Shown here one piece after another: positions 60,398 through 64,000 of a stretch of 64,000 nucleotides of DNA. The notes under the pieces were generated by a model that made no database searches, was not told the origin of the DNA, and was given only the letters and a program-made list of their open reading frames with translations. Source of the DNA: Nitrospira sp. (GTDB lineage: Bacteria > Nitrospirota > Nitrospiria > Nitrospirales > Nitrospiraceae); the NCBI GenBank assembly GCA_037045225.1, contig JBAOHZ010000009.1:62001-126000 (forward strand). Reading direction: 5' to 3'. How positions within the stretch are numbered: position 1 is the stretch's first letter; every line of letters starts with the position of its first letter. A program made the position numbers and the translations under genes.

Positions 60398-61431
60398 GGC
60401 GGGCCGGACAGGCCGGCACCTCAATTGGGCAAACGGGTGAAGACGCGGCGCTGGATCCGGCGGCACTGAGCGCCTACGTCCAACGGTTCTCCCAAGCCAA
60501 CGTGCTGGTAATCGGGGATTTGATCCTCGACCACTACGTCTGGGGACGTGTGAGCCGGATTTCTCCGGAAGCTCCTGTTCCGGTCGTCCACGTTGAATCG
60601 GAATCCCTCAAACTCGGCGGCGCGGCGAACGTCTTCAACAACATTCTCGCGCTCGGCGGCCAGGCGGATATCTGCGGCGTGATCGGAGCCGACGAGAGTG
60701 GGCGGCTGCTCCTGAAAGAACTGGGTGGGCGCCGGCAGGGTCGTGGCGGCGTCGTCATCGATCAGAGTCGGCCCACGACCAGAAAATCCCGGGTCGTCGC
60801 CCACAATCAACAGATCGTCCGGTATGACGTCGAACGACGCACGGAACTCTCCGCGCTGCTGCAGCGCCGCATTCTCCGTTACGTGGAATCACGTCTGAAA
60901 GAACTCTCCTGCCTCGTCGTCTCCGACTATGCGAAGGGTGTGGTCACCGCGTCGCTGATGACGGAGTTGACTCGATTGGCCGGGCAGCGCAAAATTCCCA
61001 TCGTGGTCGACCCCAAGGTGGAGCATTTCAGCTATTACAAAGGTGTCACCGTCATCACCCCCAACCATCTCGAAGCCACCCAGGCGGCGGGCGTGCAAGG
61101 GGATGACGATAAGGCCATCACGAAAGCCGGCACGGTCATCCGTCAGCGATTGGCATGCCAGACCGTCCTGGTGACCAGAGGTGAGCGCGGCATGAGTGTC
61201 TACCAGGCCCATGGCGACCATTGGCATATTCCCACACGCGCCCGACAGGTCTATGACGTCACCGGCGCCGGCGACACCGTTGTCGGGACGCTGGCGCTCG
61301 CCCTGTCAACCGGCGCAAGCATGCGGGAAGCCGCGGTGCTTGCCAACCAGGCCGCCGGCGTGGTCGTGGGCATGATCGGCACCGCCACGGTGACCGCCGC
61401 GCAACTCACGGATGCCCTGGGGCAGAACTGA
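60349..61431 (+). CDS. rfaE1: D-glycero-beta-D-manno-heptose-7-phosphate kinase
   Basis: A 360-residue PfkB-family kinase matching the first domain of HldE/RfaE. It has NVLVIGDLILDHYVWGRVSR near 52, SPEAPVPVVHVE, KLGGAANVFNNILALG near 86, VVDPKVEHFSYYKGVTVITP near 218 and the catalytic DVTGAGDTVVGTLAL near 302. It phosphorylates heptose 7-phosphate for the LPS inner core. The second (nucleotidyltransferase) domain of bifunctional HldE is absent. Start is uncertain among ATGs at 60349, 60358 and 60367, all inside lepB. Confidence 0.92.
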   Translation: MDGMGTMGKVRKSHPLGRAGQAGTSIGQTGEDAALDPAALSAYVQRFSQANVLVIGDLILDHYVWGRVSRISPEAPVPVVHVESESLKLGGAANVFNNILALGGQADICGVIGADESGRLLLKELGGRRQGRGGVVIDQSRPTTRKSRVVAHNQQIVRYDVERRTELSALLQRRILRYVESRLKELSCLVVSDYAKGVVTASLMTELTRLAGQRKIPIVVDPKVEHFSYYKGVTVITPNHLEATQAAGVQGDDDKAITKAGTVIRQRLACQTVLVTRGERGMSVYQAHGDHWHIPTRARQVYDVTGAGDTVVGTLALALSTGASMREAAVLANQAAGVVVGMIGTATVTAAQLTDALGQN

Positions 61432-61432
61432 C

Positions 61433-62203
61433 GTGAAACGGTCGGTCACGGTCGTCATTCCAGCCCGGTATGGATCCTCACGGTTCCCGGGCAAACCGCT
61501 GGTGGAGTTGCTGGGCAAACCGATGATCCAACACGTCTACGAGCAGGCGAAGGCCTGTCGCGTAGTCGACGAAGTCCTCGTCGCGACGGACGACGAACGC
61601 ATCAAAGCGGCCGTCGAACGCTTCGGAGGGCAGGTGCTCATGATGACGGAACCCTATCGCACCGGCACCGACCGCGTGGCTGCCGTCGCACACACCCGAG
61701 CCGGTGACTGTTTCGTGGACCTGCAGGGCGACGAGATCCTGCTCCATCCCGATCTCATCACCGATCTGGTCGAGCCGTTTCTCGCGAGCGACGCCACCAT
61801 GGGCACATTAAAGCGGCGGATCGAATCCGACCAGGATCTCCACAACCCGGGAGTGGTCAAGGTGACCACGGACCGCGACGGCTATGCGCTGTATTTTTCA
61901 CGTGCGCCGATCCCGCTAGTACGGGATGATCCCAAACGGGCCGCCGTGCCTGGATTACATTTCATCCACTTGGGCCTGTACATCTATACCCGAGCGACCT
62001 TGCAGCGGCTGACCGCCCTCCCGACAGGTACGTTGGAAGAGGCTGAAAAGCTCGAGCAGCTGCGCGCGTTAGAGAACGGAATACGCATCCGTGTGTGGGA
62101 AACCACCCATGGCTCATTACGCATCGATAGCCCCGAGGACGTGCCCGGCGCGCTGAAACAACTGCGCACCCGTGAGGCCGAACTCGGCATCACTCAACCA
62201 TGA
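61433..62203 (+). CDS. kdsB: 3-deoxy-manno-octulosonate cytidylyltransferase
   Basis: A 256-residue enzyme making CMP-KDO from CTP and KDO. Motifs are VVIPARYGSSRFPGKPLVEL at about 7-26, VDEVLVATDDERI, VAAVAHTRAGDCFVDLQGDE near 98, YFSRAPIPLVRD and HLGLYIYTRATLQRL. GTG start, one base after the rfaE1 stop. The next gene supplies its CTP substrate (pyrG), and the heptose kinase precedes it, so the run serves LPS core synthesis. Confidence 0.95.
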   Translation: MKRSVTVVIPARYGSSRFPGKPLVELLGKPMIQHVYEQAKACRVVDEVLVATDDERIKAAVERFGGQVLMMTEPYRTGTDRVAAVAHTRAGDCFVDLQGDEILLHPDLITDLVEPFLASDATMGTLKRRIESDQDLHNPGVVKVTTDRDGYALYFSRAPIPLVRDDPKRAAVPGLHFIHLGLYIYTRATLQRLTALPTGTLEEAEKLEQLRALENGIRIRVWETTHGSLRIDSPEDVPGALKQLRTREAELGITQP

Positions 62204-62220
62204 CGAGAGAAGGTGTCACG

Positions 62221-63822
62221 ATGAGCAAACTGATCTTTGTGACCGGTGGTGTCGTATCGTCGCTCGGAAAAGGGCTGGCGTCCGCGTCTATCGGCAATCT
62301 GCTGGAAAGCCGCGGGCTGAAGATCACATTCCTCAAGCTCGACCCTTACATCAACGTCGATCCAGGGACCATGAACCCGTACCAGCATGGAGAAGTCTAT
62401 GTCACGGAAGACGGGGCGGAAACCGACCTCGACCTAGGCCACTATGAGAGGTACACCTCCCTGACCCTGACGCGTGAGAACAACTACACCACCGGCCGGA
62501 TCTACCATGCCGTCATCACGAAGGAGCGACGGGGTGACTACCTGGGCGGCACGGTGCAAGTGGTGCCGCATGTCACGGATGAGATCAAGCAATGCATCAT
62601 GCGCATTTCACAAGGCACGGACGTCACCATCGTCGAAATCGGTGGAACCGTGGGTGATATCGAGAGCCTGCCATTTCTGGAAGCCATCCGGCAGATTCCC
62701 TATGACGTCGGACGTGACAACGTCCTATACGTCCATCTCACCTTGGTGCCCTACATCGGAGCGGCCGGCGAATTAAAAACCAAACCGACGCAGCATTCCG
62801 TCAACAAGCTGCGTGAAATCGGTATTCAGCCGAATATTCTGTTGTGTCGGACAGACCGCTACCTGCCGCCGGAGCTCAAGGCCAAGATCGCCATGTTCTG
62901 CAACGTGGAAAAAGATGCGGTCATCACGGCCAAAGATGTCGAGACCATCTACGAAGTGCCGATCGTCTTTCGCAAGGAAGGCCTGGACGAGTTGATCGTC
63001 CGTCTGCTCAAGCTGGAAACCGGCCCGCCGAACCTCCGCGAGTGGGATGCAATGGTGCAGAAGATCAAACATCCTAAGCATGAGGTGTCGATCGCGCTGG
63101 TCGGGAAATATGCCGGCCTAAAGGAGTGCTACAAAAGTCTGGCCGAATCCCTGGTCCACGGCGGCATCGATCATGAAACCCGCGTGAACGTGAACTGGAT
63201 CGAATCCGAAGAAGTGGAGCGGCAGGGGACCGAGCGTATTCTCCGCGAAGCCGACGGCATTTTGATTCCAGGCGGATTCGGAGCACGAGGGATCGAAGGA
63301 AAAATCGTGACGATCCAATATGCGAGAGAACATCAGATTCCGTTTCTCGGCCTCTGCCTGGGCATGCAATGCGCCACCATCGAATTTGCGCGCAACGTCG
63401 CCGGGCTCGCCGGAGCCAACAGCGCTGAGTTCGATGAACGGGCCCCCCATCCGGTGATTCACCTGATGTCCGATCAACAGTCGGTCAACGACAAGGGCGG
63501 CACCATGCGGCTCGGCGCCTATGCCTGCAAGCTGGGCGAGGGGACGCTGGCGCAGAAGATGTACGGAGTGAGTGAGATACGCGAACGGCATCGCCATCGA
63601 TATGAATTCAACAATGCCTATCGCGAACGGTTGACGGCCAAAGGACTGATTTTGAGCGGCCTGTCTCCCGACAGCCGGTTGGTTGAAATCGTCGAGTTGC
63701 AGAACCACCCCTGGTTCCTGGCTACGCAGTTTCATCCGGAATACAAGTCACGGCCGCATCACCCGCATCCGTTATTCAGCGGGTTTGTAGGGGCGGCGTT
63801 ACGGCGCAAGTGTGGCCACTAA
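62221..63822 (+). CDS. pyrG: CTP synthase
   Basis: A 533-residue CTP synthase converting UTP to CTP. The N-terminal synthetase domain has KLIFVTGGVVSSLGKGLASA at 3-22, KLDPYINVDPGTMNPYQHGE and YLGGTVQVVPHVTDEIK. The C-terminal glutaminase has GGFGARGIEGK near 352, nucleophile cysteine in FLGLCLGMQCATIEFARN near 383 and the His/Glu pair in ATQFHPEYKSRP near 510. AGAAGG precedes the ATG at 62221. Confidence 0.97.
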   Translation: MSKLIFVTGGVVSSLGKGLASASIGNLLESRGLKITFLKLDPYINVDPGTMNPYQHGEVYVTEDGAETDLDLGHYERYTSLTLTRENNYTTGRIYHAVITKERRGDYLGGTVQVVPHVTDEIKQCIMRISQGTDVTIVEIGGTVGDIESLPFLEAIRQIPYDVGRDNVLYVHLTLVPYIGAAGELKTKPTQHSVNKLREIGIQPNILLCRTDRYLPPELKAKIAMFCNVEKDAVITAKDVETIYEVPIVFRKEGLDELIVRLLKLETGPPNLREWDAMVQKIKHPKHEVSIALVGKYAGLKECYKSLAESLVHGGIDHETRVNVNWIESEEVERQGTERILREADGILIPGGFGARGIEGKIVTIQYAREHQIPFLGLCLGMQCATIEFARNVAGLAGANSAEFDERAPHPVIHLMSDQQSVNDKGGTMRLGAYACKLGEGTLAQKMYGVSEIRERHRHRYEFNNAYRERLTAKGLILSGLSPDSRLVEIVELQNHPWFLATQFHPEYKSRPHHPHPLFSGFVGAALRRKCGH

Positions 63823-63826
63823 ATGG

Positions 63827-63945
63827 GATGCTGAAACCGGCATCCATCTGCGTTCTCGGTCGCGTGCATCCTTGCGACGTACCCGAAGGGTACGCCTCAG
63901 TCCACACGCTTCCTGCGGCCTAGCTGGAAGACCGGTTTGAGCATC
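63827..63945 (+). repeat. 119-bp palindromic element, family A
   Basis: Ends GATGCTGAAACCGG (63827-63840) and CCGGTTTGAGCATC (63932-63945) are inverted with one mismatch. The centre has CGTACCCGAAGGGTACG, a perfect small hairpin, flanked by GCGTTCTC on the left and CTTCCTGCGGCCTAGCTGG on the right as in other copies. It begins four bases after the pyrG stop and may act as a terminator. Confidence 0.75.
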
Positions 63946-63973
63946 TGAGGAAGACCAGATAGATTTGGAGACT

Positions 63974-64000
63974 ATGGCGTACGAAGTTGATCTCGGACAA
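63974..64000 (+). CDS. Start of a truncated gene, possibly kdsA
   Basis: ATG at 63974, preceded by GGAG (63967-63970), opens nine codons reading MAYEVDLGQ before the window ends. The preceding kdsB-pyrG order often continues with kdsA (KDO-8-phosphate synthase), so that is the most likely identity. The visible residues alone do not prove it. Confidence 0.4.

Overview
The window reads as chromosomal DNA of a GC-rich, Gram-negative nitrite-oxidising-type bacterium, most likely Nitrospira or a close relative (phylum Nitrospirota). This is an inference from gene content: a copper nitrite reductase beside a Crp/Fnr regulator, an iron-sulfur subunit of succinate dehydrogenase type with a heterodisulfide-reductase-like partner, heptose and KDO genes for lipopolysaccharide, and many families of short dispersed repeats. 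No rRNA, tRNA, CRISPR array, phage or transposase gene was seen.

Region 1 (1-2.8 kb): Mrp-type iron-sulfur carrier ATPase, a small Rieske protein and three small uncharacterised proteins. Region 2 (2.8-11.5 kb): the least understood part. A MutL/GlmL-like ASKHA ATPase is followed by a barrel/lipoyl-like protein and four membrane proteins, mostly with overlapping start and stop codons, plus a 25-codon basic micro-ORF, and then a Memo-family protein that lacks the family's usual histidines. No B12-dependent mutase subunits are present, so the cluster is a candidate uncharacterised membrane system.

Region 3 (11.5-20 kb) is a variable zone: two toxin-antitoxin modules (PIN/AbrB and MazF/RHH), many palindromic repeats, a standalone metallo-beta-lactamase-fold protein, lipoproteins, a Nudix hydrolase, an MFS transporter and a decayed partial copy of that transporter 1.5 kb away. 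Region 4 (20-31 kb): a large AsmA-type protein, an M24 peptidase, an SdhB-like subunit, archease next to the RNA ligase RtcB, then a c-di-GMP group (PilZ protein, membrane sensor, receiver-PAS-GGDEF-EAL protein). Region 5 (31-42 kb): a TPR-dioxygenase fusion, soluble transhydrogenase overlapping an HDOD protein, HdrB-like and cupin proteins, NirK, a Crp/Fnr regulator and transketolase. A near-perfect Fnr-like dyad lies at a class II activation distance from a plausible nirK promoter.

Region 6 (42-53.5 kb) is a long pyrimidine operon, pyrR-pyrB-pyrC-carA-carB, with a sigma-70 promoter, a PyrR-type leader and an intrinsic terminator. Genes for a membrane protein, a signal peptide peptidase and an M48 protease are embedded in it, and greA and a SAM hydrolase follow. 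Region 7 (53.5-64 kb): an RND-type adaptor without a pump, an outer-membrane-barrel-like protein, bioA, and a compact housekeeping run lepA-lepB-rfaE1-kdsB-pyrG, ending with the first codons of another gene. Start codons were chosen from Shine-Dalgarno spacing, overlaps and family alignment from memory; functional names rest on motif recognition without database searches.
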